A DNA stretch of 64,000 bases from Candidatus Limnocylindrales bacterium (GTDB taxonomy: Bacteria > Desulfobacterota > Binatia > UBA1149 > CAITLU01), in contig DASPNR010000031.1 in NCBI GenBank assembly GCA_035626395.1, forward strand, positions 248,001 to 312,000, given 5' to 3'. Shown piece after piece: positions 52,113 to 60,997 of the stretch. The position numbers and the translations under genes are program-made. The stretch's first letter is position 1, and each line of letters begins with the position of its first letter. The notes beneath the pieces were generated by a model, which was not told the DNA's origin, did no database searches, and saw nothing but the letters and a program-made list of their open reading frames with translations.

Positions 52113-53666
52113 GTGGGCTGCATCGGCGGAACGTGCAACGTGCTCGAAGCCGGCAACATCGCTCCATCGTTCGATCTCGTCGATGTCCGCGGCGGCCGCG
52201 TCGTCACGCTCGACTCGCTGCGGGAGCGCGGCCCGGTCCTACTGGTCTTCGTGGAAGCCGACTGTCCGACCTCGCGCTTGACGCTCGAGCGGCTGGCGGC
52301 CGTTTCTGCCGCCGTCGAAGCCGCCGGTACGACGCTGCTGGCGGTGCACGAGGATCCGGTGCCGGTGGCGCGGGAAACGATGAACGCCTGCGGCGCCGGC
52401 TTCGCCGCGCTGTCGGAGCCCGATCCGTACACCGTCTCGCAAGCGTTCGGCCTGCGCGCCGTGCCGAGCGCGTTCCTGATCGACCGCGACGGCCGCGTGC
52501 AATGGTCGCTCGAGGGATGGAGCCGCGCCGAATGGACGACGCTGCTCGAACGCCTCTCCGTGCGCGGCGACCCCGCATGGCCGCCGAGCCCGGAGACCAA
52601 GCCCGGCTGCGGCTCCAAGAACACGCTGAGCGCGGAGCTTCGCGCGACGTGCCCTACGGATGCCGGGTTCGACGAGATCGAAGACATGTTCGAGCGCGGC
52701 TGGACCGACGGCCTGCCGGTGGTGCCGCCGACGCGGCCGCGCGTACGGCGCATGCTCGGCGACTACGATGCCAGCGTCAGTCTGGGCGCGGTGCCGCCGG
52801 GCATGGGGGAGCTGACGCTGGAGCGGCTTGCGGCCTGCGCCGTGCTTGCCGGATGCCACCCAAGCTATTTTCCGACCGTGAAGGCCGCGGCCGAAGCGGT
52901 GCTGGATCCGGCGTTCAACGTTCACGGCGTCACCAACACCACGCACTCGTGCAGCCCGGTCCTGATGATCAACGGACCCGTGCGCGCAAGGATCGGCATC
53001 AACTGCGGCATCAACTGTCTGGGCGGCTGGAACAGAGCCAACGCCACGATCGGCCGCGCAATCCGGTTGATGATCGGCCTGACCGGCCGTGGCAGGCCCG
53101 GCTCGCTCGACCGTGCGACGATGGGTCAGCCGGGCAAGATCAGTCTGTGCTTCGGCGAGAATGAAGAAGCCAGTCCGTGGGAGCCGCTGTCGGTCACGCG
53201 CGGCATGCCCGAGGGACGAAGCGTCGTCACCGTCATCGCCGCCGACGGCCCCACCACCGTCTCCGATCACTACAGCCGCGATCCGCAGCAGGTGCTGACC
53301 ACACTGGCGCTGGCCGGCGCCGCGGCGTTCTCGCCCCATTTCTTTCCGCTGGCCGCCGATACCGTGTTCGTGCTCTCGCCCGAGCACGCCGCCACCTTCG
53401 CGGGCGCCGGCTGGGGCAAGCGCGAGGTCGCCGCGCGTATGGTCGAGGCTTCCAAACGTCGCGCCGGCGACATCCGCACCGGCGATCAGGGCCCCTTCAC
53501 CGCCATGCTCGACGACGAGGCCATGATCGCCAAATGGACGAGCGCCGACGAGATCGTTCTCGTCGTCGCCGGCGGCGATGCCGGCCGTTTTTCCGCGGTG
53601 CTCGCGCCGTGGGTGGGATTCGGGCTCGGCTCCTCGATGACGAGCCGGCTCATCGACGAGGTGTGA
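52113..53666 (+). CDS. Thioredoxin-fold fusion protein, partner of UGSC selenoprotein
   Basis: A 517-residue protein in two parts. Residues ~12-150 are an AhpC/TlpA-like thioredoxin fold ('GNIAPSFDLVDVRGG', 'VLLVFVEADCPTSRLTLERL' with CPTS where CxxC is usual, 'AVPSAFLIDRDGRVQW' with the cis-Pro). Residues ~185-517 form a second domain of unknown fold ('DMFERGWTDGLPVVPPTRPRV', 'AGCHPSYFPTVKAA', 'THSCSP', 'GINCGINCLGG'), rich in Cys and probably enzymatic. It starts at GTG 52113; the frame opens only ~60 bp upstream without an ATG. It ends 1 bp before the UGSC selenoprotein, so the two are co-translated. It could reduce, or use, the selenoprotein. Confidence 0.7.
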   Translation: MGCIGGTCNVLEAGNIAPSFDLVDVRGGRVVTLDSLRERGPVLLVFVEADCPTSRLTLERLAAVSAAVEAAGTTLLAVHEDPVPVARETMNACGAGFAALSEPDPYTVSQAFGLRAVPSAFLIDRDGRVQWSLEGWSRAEWTTLLERLSVRGDPAWPPSPETKPGCGSKNTLSAELRATCPTDAGFDEIEDMFERGWTDGLPVVPPTRPRVRRMLGDYDASVSLGAVPPGMGELTLERLAACAVLAGCHPSYFPTVKAAAEAVLDPAFNVHGVTNTTHSCSPVLMINGPVRARIGINCGINCLGGWNRANATIGRAIRLMIGLTGRGRPGSLDRATMGQPGKISLCFGENEEASPWEPLSVTRGMPEGRSVVTVIAADGPTTVSDHYSRDPQQVLTTLALAGAAAFSPHFFPLAADTVFVLSPEHAATFAGAGWGKREVAARMVEASKRRAGDIRTGDQGPFTAMLDDEAMIAKWTSADEIVLVVAGGDAGRFSAVLAPWVGFGLGSSMTSRLIDEV

Positions 53667-53667
53667 G

Positions 53668-54183
53668 ATGCAGGAATACGTAAGCCCCTTCGACGATCGC
53701 AGCACGGAACCGGTCGAGCATGCGCCCCGCCTGTCCTCGCTTGCCGGCAAGCGAGTGACGATGCTGTCGATCCGCAAGCCCAAATCCGCCGAGTTCCTCG
53801 ACGAGCTCGGCCGCCTGCTGACCGACCACGGCGCCATCGTCACGCAGATGGAGAAGCCGACGTTCACGCGGCCGGCGCCCGCGGACGTGCTCGAGCGCGT
53901 ACGGGCCGGGAGCGACGCGGTCGTCGAGGCGCTGGCCGATTGAGGATCCTGCGTGTCGTGCAGTGTGCACGACGTGGTTCGCCTGGAGAAGAGCGGCATC
54001 CCGACCGTGGCGGTGGCTACCGAGGCTTTCGTGGACGAGGCACTCGACCAGTCGCGTCTGCTGGGCATGCCTGCCTATGAAGTCGTGTATCTTCCGCACC
54101 CGGTCGCCATCCTCGATGAGGAGAACATCCGGCGCCTGGCTCGGGAGACCGCACGGAGCATCATCGAGAGGCTGGTGGCTTGA
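53668..54183 (+). CDS. UGSC-family selenoprotein (in-frame TGA = Sec92)
   Basis: Two abutting frames, 53668-53943 and 53944-54183, are in the same phase and separated only by TGA 53941-53943. Read through, they give one 171-residue protein with the motif U92-G-S-C95 followed by V-S-C98-S, the hallmark of the UGSC (seleno)protein family. The first half ends '...DAVVEALAD' and the second continues 'VHDVVRLEKSGIPTVAVATEAF', a continuous alpha/beta fold. A hairpin 8 nt after TGA has the geometry of a bacterial SECIS. Sec92/Cys95 would form a UxxC redox centre. GAGG precedes the ATG. The stop overlaps the TTG start of exonuclease III. Automatic callers will split or truncate this gene. Confidence 0.88.
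53941..53976 (+). promoter_or_regulatory. UGA codon plus bacterial SECIS hairpin
   Basis: Eight bases after the TGA begins an 11-bp stem (53952-53962 with 53966-53976; nine Watson-Crick and two G-U pairs) closed by a GTG triloop. The first loop base, G53963, lies 20 nt after the TGA, within the spacing and with the loop guanine expected for SelB-dependent bacterial SECIS elements. It lies inside the coding sequence, as bacterial SECIS elements do. Confidence 0.8.
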
Positions 54184-54992
54184 CCCGAATCATCACCTGG
54201 AACGTCAACGGCATCCGGGCCGTCATCAAGAAGGGGTTCTGCGATTTTCTGGAGAGGGAGCGTCCCGACATCCTGTGCCTGCAGGAGGTCAAGTGCACTC
54301 CCGAGCAGATGCCGGTGGCCGAGCTCGAGCGCTTCGGGAGCCTCGGCTACACGGTGCACTGGAACCCGGCCAGAAAAGCCGGGTACAGCGGCGTGGCCAC
54401 CTTCTGCAGGGCGGAACCGTTGTTCGTCACGCCCGGCACGGACTTCGAGCGCGGAGAAGGGCGCGTGCTGATCACCGAGCACGGCGATTTCACGCTGTAC
54501 AACTGCTACTTCCCCAATGGCCGGCAGACCGCGGCCGGGCCGGACCCGCAGCGACTCGCATTCAAGCTCGAGTTCTATGAGCGCGTGCTCGAGCAGATCG
54601 AGGAGGAGCGCGCCGAGGGCAAGAACGTCATCGTCACCGGAGACTGGAACACGGCCCTGGAAGAGATCGATCTGGCCCGGCCAAAGGAGAACCAGGGGCA
54701 AACGGGCTTTCTCCCCGAGGAACGCAACGCCCTGCGCCGGTTCGTCGACCGAGGCTGGGTGGACGTCTTTCGTCATTTCCATCCTGCCCATCTGTACGAG
54801 GGGCGCCGTCCCGAGGAGCGCGACTACACCTGGTGGAGCTACTGGCCGGGTGCGCGCGAGCGCAATCTCGGCTGGCGCATCGATCACTACTTCGTCAACG
54901 AAGAGATGATCCCGCTGCTACGAGACGCGGCCATCTGGGACGATGTGCAGGGATCGGATCATTGCCCCGTCGTTGCGGACTTGAAGATCTGA
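54180..54992 (+). CDS. xthA: Exodeoxyribonuclease III
   Basis: A 270-residue AP endonuclease/3'-5' exonuclease of the Xth family. 'ITWNVNGIRA', 'ILCLQEVKC' (metal Glu), 'NCYFPNG', 'VTGDWNTAL' (Asp/Asn), 'DYTWWSYWPGARERNLGWRIDHYF' type segments and the terminal 'GSDHCPV' (catalytic His) are all present. It repairs abasic sites and 3'-blocked ends, including oxidative damage. It starts at TTG 54180, overlapping the stop of the selenoprotein gene by four bases, so it shares that transcript. The coupling of a DNA-repair nuclease with the selenoprotein operon may reflect oxidative stress or only convenience. Confidence 0.95.
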   Translation: MTRIITWNVNGIRAVIKKGFCDFLERERPDILCLQEVKCTPEQMPVAELERFGSLGYTVHWNPARKAGYSGVATFCRAEPLFVTPGTDFERGEGRVLITEHGDFTLYNCYFPNGRQTAAGPDPQRLAFKLEFYERVLEQIEEERAEGKNVIVTGDWNTALEEIDLARPKENQGQTGFLPEERNALRRFVDRGWVDVFRHFHPAHLYEGRRPEERDYTWWSYWPGARERNLGWRIDHYFVNEEMIPLLRDAAIWDDVQGSDHCPVVADLKI

Positions 54993-55070
54993 AGGCGGGG
55001 CAAGACGGAAGGCGAGACAGGTGGCCGGCCGCCGCGTTTCCGCGACGACCGGCTCTACAGGAAGCTCGGG

Positions 55071-55361
55071 CTAGCGGACGCGCACGCTGCGCGGACGCCG
55101 CATCGCCAGGACCGGCGGGTGATGCGCTTGCACGCGCGTGTCCCGGCGGAGGAATGCCGCTCCGCACATGATGGCGAAAACGACGAGAGAGAATACGACG
55201 GCCGCGGCGAAGATCGGCGGCACGCTCGCAAGGAAACGAACGCTGACGACCAGGGCGATCATCGTGCTCAGCACGCCAATGGCGAGCATGCCGATGATTG
55301 CGGCTGCATCCGCCTCGCCTCTTCCGTGAGGGGTCCTGATTCGGTGCGGGGCTTCGTTCAT
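55071..55361 (-). CDS. Small two-TM membrane protein of unknown function
   Basis: A 96-residue protein with two hydrophobic segments (~22-43 and ~48-68) and basic C-terminus (~74-96). An AGAGGA site lies six bases before the ATG, which supports translation despite the small size. It stands alone on the minus strand between exonuclease III and the DUF4215 gene. No family recognised. Confidence 0.6.
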   Translation of the reverse strand: MNEAPHRIRTPHGRGEADAAAIIGMLAIGVLSTMIALVVSVRFLASVPPIFAAAVVFSLVVFAIMCGAAFLRRDTRVQAHHPPVLAMRRPRSVRVR

Positions 55362-55572
55362 CTGCTTCCTCTCTGCGACTACTGTCTGCTCCCTTTCCGG
55401 TGTTGAACCGCGCCCACCCCGGCTTTCGAGATCAGGCTAGAGGGGCCGATGCCGGCCAGCAAGGTCGGGCTCTGCGAAACCGTCAAAAAATCCGCTCGGG
55501 TCATTGCGACACCCTTGGACGCTTCAGGAGCCGCCGGAGGCCTGAAATGAGCGTTTAGGACGGTATCAGCGG

Positions 55573-56799
55573 TCAGAAGCCGCCGAATTCGCAGTTCGGC
55601 GTGCAGCCGTCGCCCAGCGAGTTGTTGCCGTCATCGCACACTTCGCCGAGGCCTTCCTGGATGGTGCCGTCGCCGCAATACTCGAGGTCACAGGTGGGCG
55701 AGCAGCCGTCGCCGCTCTCGTCGTCGCCATCGTCGCACTCTTCCGAGCCGGCGCAGCCGACGGCATTCCCGCACGTGGGCAGCGTGCAGTTGTAGTCGCA
55801 GCCGTCGCAGCTGGTGCGATTGCCGTCGTCGCACTCCTCGCCGATGTCGGCCTGAATGGTTCCGTCGCCGCAGTGGGCGGGGCCCGCGTAGAGCCGGTTG
55901 ACGATGTCGTCGGTCATCCAGGTCAGGGCTTCGAGCAGGACCTGGGCAAGATCGGTGCGGCCGAACACCCCGCCGGTGGGATCGGTCAGCGGCGCAGGGA
56001 AATTGATGCCGGCCAAATAATCGGGGCAGTCGGCGAAGACGCCGGCAGCAAAACCGTTGTAGCTCTTGCTCACGGCATTGTCGGTGGAAACGAGGCCGGT
56101 GCTGGAGCGTCCGCGCGAGGGCGGCACGGCCGGCGCCAGACAGTCGTAGCGTTCGGCGAAGGCGCCGCTTCCGAGAAGGCCGTTGCGCTTGAAGCACGTC
56201 GCGCGGTTCTTGATCATCCGGCGGTAGTTGTAGCGCAGCCGGTTGCCGAGAGCGCGGCGGCAGGCGATCTCGTCAGACGACACCACGCGTTCCTCGTCGA
56301 AGAACGTCAGTGCCAGCAGCTCTTTCGAATCGGCCAGTGCGAGCTGGTAGAAGCAGACATCGATCTCGGCCCAGTCGTTGCTGCGCGGGCTGCACAACGC
56401 ATCGACGCCGTGGTCCTCGGGCGTCCCGTTGAGCCGCAGATTGAGGTAGCTGCCCGAGCGCGACGTCAGCGCAGTCTGCAGCGCCTCATCGATCGCGGCA
56501 TCGCCCGTGCCGGCACCTCCGAGTGCCACGGGGTCCTCGGAGCAGTCCACGGTCCATGCCAGAGTGCCGTTCTCGATCAGCGTCTCGCACTCGTGTCGCA
56601 CCGTGGCGGCGTCGGTGGCGACCTTCCACAGCGCCTTGGCCGTGTTCATTCGGCTTGCCAACGGATTGAGCGCGGCCTGAGACGGAGCCGCGCACGCCAC
56701 GACGGCGATGCCGGCCGAGGCGCCGGCAAGGACGCGCCGCAGGCGGCGCCAGCCTTGCACCCATCGCGATGAACGGAAACCCTGACCGGACTCGAACAT
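55573..56799 (-). CDS. Exported protein with C-terminal DUF4215 (Myxococcus-type) cysteine-rich repeats
   Basis: A 408-residue protein with an N-terminal signal sequence (~20-46, 'CAAPSQA'). Residues ~50-300 are a Cys-containing globular region without a recognised family. The last ~100 residues hold three cysteine-rich repeats of the type 'CGDGTIQADIGEECDDGN' ... 'DGCSPTCDLEYCGDGTIQEG', the DUF4215/Myxococcus repeat seen in surface proteins of deltaproteobacteria-like lineages. Probably anchored or displayed outside the outer membrane. GGGGGGAGAG precedes the ATG at 56799. It is divergent from the amidase gene. Confidence 0.75.
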   Translation of the reverse strand: MFESGQGFRSSRWVQGWRRLRRVLAGASAGIAVVACAAPSQAALNPLASRMNTAKALWKVATDAATVRHECETLIENGTLAWTVDCSEDPVALGGAGTGDAAIDEALQTALTSRSGSYLNLRLNGTPEDHGVDALCSPRSNDWAEIDVCFYQLALADSKELLALTFFDEERVVSSDEIACRRALGNRLRYNYRRMIKNRATCFKRNGLLGSGAFAERYDCLAPAVPPSRGRSSTGLVSTDNAVSKSYNGFAAGVFADCPDYLAGINFPAPLTDPTGGVFGRTDLAQVLLEALTWMTDDIVNRLYAGPAHCGDGTIQADIGEECDDGNRTSCDGCDYNCTLPTCGNAVGCAGSEECDDGDDESGDGCSPTCDLEYCGDGTIQEGLGEVCDDGNNSLGDGCTPNCEFGGF

Positions 56800-56914
56800 T
56801 GCAGCTCTCCCCCCGAAGCTGAAGCGGCCCCAAACTATGAGGGTGGGAGCCGCCTTGCAATAGGGCTTTCGCGCAGTAGTCTCGCGCCGCCAAGCGGCGG
56901 CCACGGAGGATTCG

Positions 56915-58321
56915 ATGAGCGACCTTTGGCAGCTTTCCATGCACGAGCTCGCGGGCCTGGTCAGGCGTAAGGAGGTCTCGCCCGTCGAGACCGTCAAGGC
57001 CAGCCTGCGGCGGATCGAGGAGGTCGATGGCGGCCTCAACGCCTTCGTTCACGTCTGCAGGGAAAGGGCGCTCGAGGAGGCCCGGATCCAGGAGCGAGTG
57101 CTGCTGGCTGGCGACGACGTCGGGCCTCTGGCCGGTGTGCCTGCCGGCGTCAAGGACCTCGAGGACGTGGCAGGCCTGCCGACCACCTTCGGTTCGATGG
57201 TTTTTCGCGAGTACATCGCGCCGCAGGACTCGGTGCAGGTGGCGCGGCTGCGTGCAGCGGGCGCCATCATCGTGGGCAAGACCAACACGCCGGAGTTCGG
57301 CTATACCGGCTTTACGAAAAACCGGGTGTTCGGCACCACGCGCAACCCTTGGAATGCGGAGCGCACGCCTGGCGGCTCCAGCGGCGGCTCGGCGGCCGCG
57401 ATCGCGGCGCGCATGGTGCCGCTGGTGACGGCGTCCGACGGCGGCGGCTCCATTCGCATTCCGGCATGTTACGTCGGTGCCTTCGGCATGAAGCCGTCCT
57501 TCGGCCGCATCCCGCTCGGCCCCGAGCCGCGCCGGATGCTGCACTGGATGGACACGGTGCACTACGGGCCGCTGACGCGCAGCATACGCGATGCCGCGCT
57601 CTTCCTCGACGTCACCGCCGGCTACCATCCTGCCGATCCCGACTCTCTGCCCGCGCCACAGCGTTCGTTCGTCGAGTGCCTGGAGGAGCCGCTGCCGCAT
57701 CTTCGCATCGCGTTCAGCCGCGACCTCGGCTACGCGCGCGTGCAGGGCGACGTCCTGCGCGAGGTTCGGGCCGCTTTGGATGTCCTGGCGTCGCTCGGGC
57801 ACGACGTCGAGGAAATCAGCACCGTCTTCCCCGATCTCGGCCGCGGCTGGGCCTTCGCCGTCGGCGCCGAGCTGTACGCCGAGCTGGCGCGCGAGGTCGC
57901 CGGCAAGGAGCACGAGCTCGGGCGCAGCTTCTGGGATGGAACGCTGGCAGCCAGCCACCTGACGCCACTGCAACTCGGCGACATCCAGCGCGAACGGCAC
58001 GAGCTGAACGAGGTGCTGTGGCGCCTCTTCGACCGCTTCGATCTGCTGGTCACTCCGACACTGCCGACCGAAGCGTTCGGCGCCGCCGGGCCATTCCCGT
58101 CCCAGGTCGACGGTGAGCCGCTCGACTCGCCACTGCATGCCGTGGCCTTCACGTACCCGTTCAACCTCTCCGGCCACCCCGCAGCCAGCCTGCGAGCCGG
58201 CTTCACCGACGCCGGCCTCCCCGCCGGCATGCAGATCATTGCCCCCCGTCACCGCGACGACCTGATTCTGCAGGTCGCCGCCGCCTACGATCGCAAGCGT
58301 CCGATGGATACCTGGCCGTAG
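56915..58321 (+). CDS. Amidase (amidase-signature family)
   Basis: A 468-residue amidase-signature enzyme. The Ser-cisSer-Lys triad is visible: Lys80 in 'GVKDLED', the cis-Ser in '[10 protein letters not shown]' (~153-162) and the nucleophile Ser179 in '[11 protein letters not shown]'. It hydrolyses an amide, perhaps of aryl or short-chain amides; substrate not set. It is about the usual length. GGAGG is seven bases before the ATG. It is monocistronic: convergent with the methyltransferase gene downstream and divergent from the DUF4215 gene upstream. Confidence 0.92.
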   Translation: MSDLWQLSMHELAGLVRRKEVSPVETVKASLRRIEEVDGGLNAFVHVCRERALEEARIQERVLLAGDDVGPLAGVPAGVKDLEDVAGLPTTFGSMVFREYIAPQDSVQVARLRAAGAIIVGKTNTPEFGYTGFTKNRVFGTTRNPWNAERTPGGSSGGSAAAIAARMVPLVTASDGGGSIRIPACYVGAFGMKPSFGRIPLGPEPRRMLHWMDTVHYGPLTRSIRDAALFLDVTAGYHPADPDSLPAPQRSFVECLEEPLPHLRIAFSRDLGYARVQGDVLREVRAALDVLASLGHDVEEISTVFPDLGRGWAFAVGAELYAELAREVAGKEHELGRSFWDGTLAASHLTPLQLGDIQRERHELNEVLWRLFDRFDLLVTPTLPTEAFGAAGPFPSQVDGEPLDSPLHAVAFTYPFNLSGHPAASLRAGFTDAGLPAGMQIIAPRHRDDLILQVAAAYDRKRPMDTWP

Positions 58322-58373
58322 ACGGGACGCGCATAGCGGCCGTCGCTTGCGCCCGCGTTCGTGGTGGTGGCTT

Positions 58374-59030
58374 TCAGCCGTGGAGGGGCTTGTATGCCTC
58401 GTGAAGCTCGATCGTGCCGAGTACGGTCGAGAATGTGCCGCGCAGCTCGGGCGGGAAGAAGCCGCACGCTTTGAGGCTCTCGACGACGTTCATCGGGCGG
58501 CGCTGGGAGAAGACGTAGCGGCGGACGAGATCGGTGGGGTAGGCGAGCAGGGCGTGCAGACCTTCGGGCTCGCCGATCCAGTCGGCGACGATGAGGCGGC
58601 CGCCAGGGCGCAGCACGCGCCGGCACTCGGCCAGCACTTCGTGCCGCAGCGACACGGGCATGCCCTGCAGAAGCAGCGTGGCGGCGACGACGTCGAAGAA
58701 ATCGGACTCGAACGGCAGCGCCTCGGCCACCGCCTGGTGCAGCTCCACCGGCCGCAGCGTCCCGAAGATCTTTCGCGAAGCCAGCTCGAGTGCGTCCTCG
58801 TCGGGGTCGACGCCATACAGGAGCGCGCCAGGCTCGCGCGTTGCCGCTGCCGCCAGCAGCTCGCCGCTGCCGCAGCCGACGTCCAGGAAGCGATCGCCGG
58901 ATTTCAGCGCCGCCACCCGCAGGGCATCGGCGATGTACGAGCGCTCCGGGCTTGCCCACGACAGCAGGCGATCTTTGAGCTCGCTCAAGCGGTCGAGGCC
59001 GGACAGCGCAAGATTCGTCGGATCGGTCAT
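58374..59030 (-). CDS. Class I SAM-dependent methyltransferase
   Basis: A 218-residue methyltransferase of the UbiE/Methyltransf_11 type. 'FLDVGCGSGE' (~48-57) is the SAM motif I, 'YGVDPDEDALELA' motif II, and 'EALPFESDFFDVVAATLLL' then 'ECRRVLRPGGRLIVADW' motifs III and post-III. Substrate unknown; small molecule, lipid or quinone precursors are typical. It is divergent from the sulfatase-fold gene and convergent with the amidase gene. Confidence 0.88.
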   Translation of the reverse strand: MTDPTNLALSGLDRLSELKDRLLSWASPERSYIADALRVAALKSGDRFLDVGCGSGELLAAAATREPGALLYGVDPDEDALELASRKIFGTLRPVELHQAVAEALPFESDFFDVVAATLLLQGMPVSLRHEVLAECRRVLRPGGRLIVADWIGEPEGLHALLAYPTDLVRRYVFSQRRPMNVVESLKACGFFPPELRGTFSTVLGTIELHEAYKPLHG

Positions 59031-59174
59031 GCGGGTCAGGTAGTACCGGCTCGCCGCGGCAGGGTCGTCTCGCGTCCTCGCGGCGGCACGGCGCGCGCAC
59101 ACAGGATTGCGTGCAAGCCCGACGGTTTCGGCTGCTGACGGCATCGAGTAAAGCATCCGTGCCGGGGGAAATCC

Positions 59175-60584
59175 ATGCGGGTGTTGCTGAGTCTGGCCGT
59201 ACTGGCCGCGTTTCTTGGGGCGGCTGCGGCGGGGTGCCGGCGCGAGCCGGTGCGTCCGTACGTCCTGCTCGTCACCATCGACACTCTGCGCGCCGACCAT
59301 TGCTCCACCTACGGCTACCGCCCCGACACGACGCCGGTGATGACGCGGCTGGCGCAATCGGGCGTTCTCTTCCGCGCCGCCTACGCGCCGTCGGCCACCA
59401 CGGCGCCGTCCCATGCGGCGCTGCTGACGGGGCGCCATTTCCGCGGCCTCGGCGTCCTCAAGAACGGGCACGTGGTGGCCGACGATGCGCAGACCATCGC
59501 CGAGGCGCTGGCCGAGCAGGGCTACGCCACCGCCGGCTTCGTCAGCTCCTACCCGGTGATTTCCAAGTTCGGCTTCGATCAGGGCTTTCAGGTCTACGAC
59601 GACGAGTTTCTCGAGGAGGAGGCGTCGCTCGGTCGCCGCAACGGCGGCATCACGCATGACCGGCTCGCCGAAGCGACGGCGAATCGCTTCATCGCGTGGC
59701 TGAAGAAACGCCACGACGACAAGCCGGTGTTCGCATGGGTCCATTTCGTCGACCCGCATTTCCCGTACCGTGCGCCCGAGAAGTTCGACGGCGGCTGGTC
59801 GCACGACGTCGCCAGCATCATCCGCAAGTACGACGCGGAGATTCGCTACGCCGACCGCCACCTCGGCCGCATCGTCGACGAGTTCGAGCGTGCCGCCGGC
59901 GATGCTGGCGCGCTCATCATCGTCACCAGCGACCACGGCGAAGGTCTCGGCGACCACGGCTGGAAGTCCCACGGCATCAACCTGTACGAGGAGGCGGTGC
60001 GAATTCCGCTGGTGGCGCGGTGGACGGGGCACCTGCCGGCAGGCCGCGTCGTCGAGACGCCGGTGTCGCTCGTGGACGTGGCGCCGTCGATCCTTTCGGC
60101 CATCGGTGCGGCGCCGCTGGCGATCAGCGAGGGCGACGACATGTTCGGCGATCTCGACGAGGGACGGCTGATCTTCCTCCAGCGCCGCGCCTACAAGAAC
60201 AACGAAGTGCGCGGCAAGGTCGTGCGCGGCGAGATGACGGCGGTCGTTCAGCGCGACAGCAAATACATCACGGCCCCCGACGAGAAGCGGCGCGAGCTCT
60301 ACGACCTGCGCGATGACCCGAAGGAGGTGCGAGACCTCCTGCGCAAGCCCGACGTGATCACACCTCTTTCTGCATCGCCGCCGCCTGCGCCGGCGGGCGA
60401 TGCCGGCGCCGGCGCCGCGGCGCCTGACGCGGGCGCCGCCCGAGCGGGCGACGTCGAACGGCGGGCCGAGCTCTACGATGCGGAGCTGGAGCGATGGCGC
60501 CAGGCCACGCCCGTGCCGGACAACGAGGTGCCGCTGGACAAGGAATCGCTGCAGGCGTTGCGCGCCCTCGGCTACGTCGAATGA
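59175..60584 (+). CDS. Sulfatase-fold lipoprotein lacking the formylglycine cysteine
   Basis: A 469-residue exported protein with a lipoprotein-like signal ('AAAAGC' near Cys21). The alkaline-phosphatase/sulfatase fold shows 'LLVTIDTLRADH' (metal Asp residues), 'SDHGEGLGDHG' (metal Asp/His) and 'HFVDPHFPY'. The active-site motif reads 'TTAPSHAALLTGR' where sulfatases have CxPSR: the formylglycine Cys is replaced by Thr76 and the Arg by His80. This variant occurs in a large group of 'sulfatase' proteins and fits Thr-based phospho- or phosphodiester chemistry instead of sulfate ester hydrolysis. GGGGGAAA precedes the ATG. The C-terminus has an Ala/Pro/Gly linker (~398-425). Confidence 0.88.
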   Translation: MRVLLSLAVLAAFLGAAAAGCRREPVRPYVLLVTIDTLRADHCSTYGYRPDTTPVMTRLAQSGVLFRAAYAPSATTAPSHAALLTGRHFRGLGVLKNGHVVADDAQTIAEALAEQGYATAGFVSSYPVISKFGFDQGFQVYDDEFLEEEASLGRRNGGITHDRLAEATANRFIAWLKKRHDDKPVFAWVHFVDPHFPYRAPEKFDGGWSHDVASIIRKYDAEIRYADRHLGRIVDEFERAAGDAGALIIVTSDHGEGLGDHGWKSHGINLYEEAVRIPLVARWTGHLPAGRVVETPVSLVDVAPSILSAIGAAPLAISEGDDMFGDLDEGRLIFLQRRAYKNNEVRGKVVRGEMTAVVQRDSKYITAPDEKRRELYDLRDDPKEVRDLLRKPDVITPLSASPPPAPAGDAGAGAAAPDAGAARAGDVERRAELYDAELERWRQATPVPDNEVPLDKESLQALRALGYVE

Positions 60585-60698
60585 GCGGCCGGGCCGAGCG
60601 GGCCGTCTGCGGCGCTGGCGTTCGGTGATTCGTCGCGACCGCTCCAACGGCATGCCGCGCGTCTTGCAATCGGGCGCTGCCGGAGAAATCTTCGGCGG

Positions 60699-60968
60699 AT
60701 GGAGGCAGCGCGCATCCAGGAGCTCATCCGATCGGCCATCCCCGATTCGGAGGTGAGAGTGGTCGACACGCATGGCAGTGGGGACCACTTCGATGTGGTC
60801 GTCGTATCGCCTGCGTTCGCCGGTCAGTCGCTCGTGCAGCAGCATCGCATGGTTTACGGCGCGCTCGGCGACAACATGCGGCGCGCCATTCACGCGCTGG
60901 CCCTGCGCACCCTGACGCCCGAACAATATCGCCAGGAGCTCGTCTCCGACATCGAGACGGAAGACTGA
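60699..60968 (+). CDS. BolA/IbaG-like protein
   Basis: An 89-residue BolA-fold protein. 'IQELIRSAIPDSEVRVVDTHGSGDHFDVVVVSPAF' type arrangement, with the conserved His in 'GDHFDVVVVS' and 'LVQQHRMVYGAL', is typical. It binds [2Fe-2S] clusters jointly with a monothiol glutaredoxin; the next gene, 29 bp away, is exactly that. The pair regulates iron or delivers clusters. No strong ribosome site is visible, but the BolA fold begins at once. Confidence 0.88.
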   Translation: MEAARIQELIRSAIPDSEVRVVDTHGSGDHFDVVVVSPAFAGQSLVQQHRMVYGALGDNMRRAIHALALRTLTPEQYRQELVSDIETED

Positions 60969-60997
60969 GCGATCGGGATCCGAGAAGGACGAAGCCT

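Noticed and set aside
53668..53943. A short 91-residue protein ending at TGA, separate from a second one starting at 53953
   Set aside because: The two halves are in phase, form one fold and give the UGSC motif across the TGA with a SECIS hairpin after it; separate genes would leave the second without a ribosome site.
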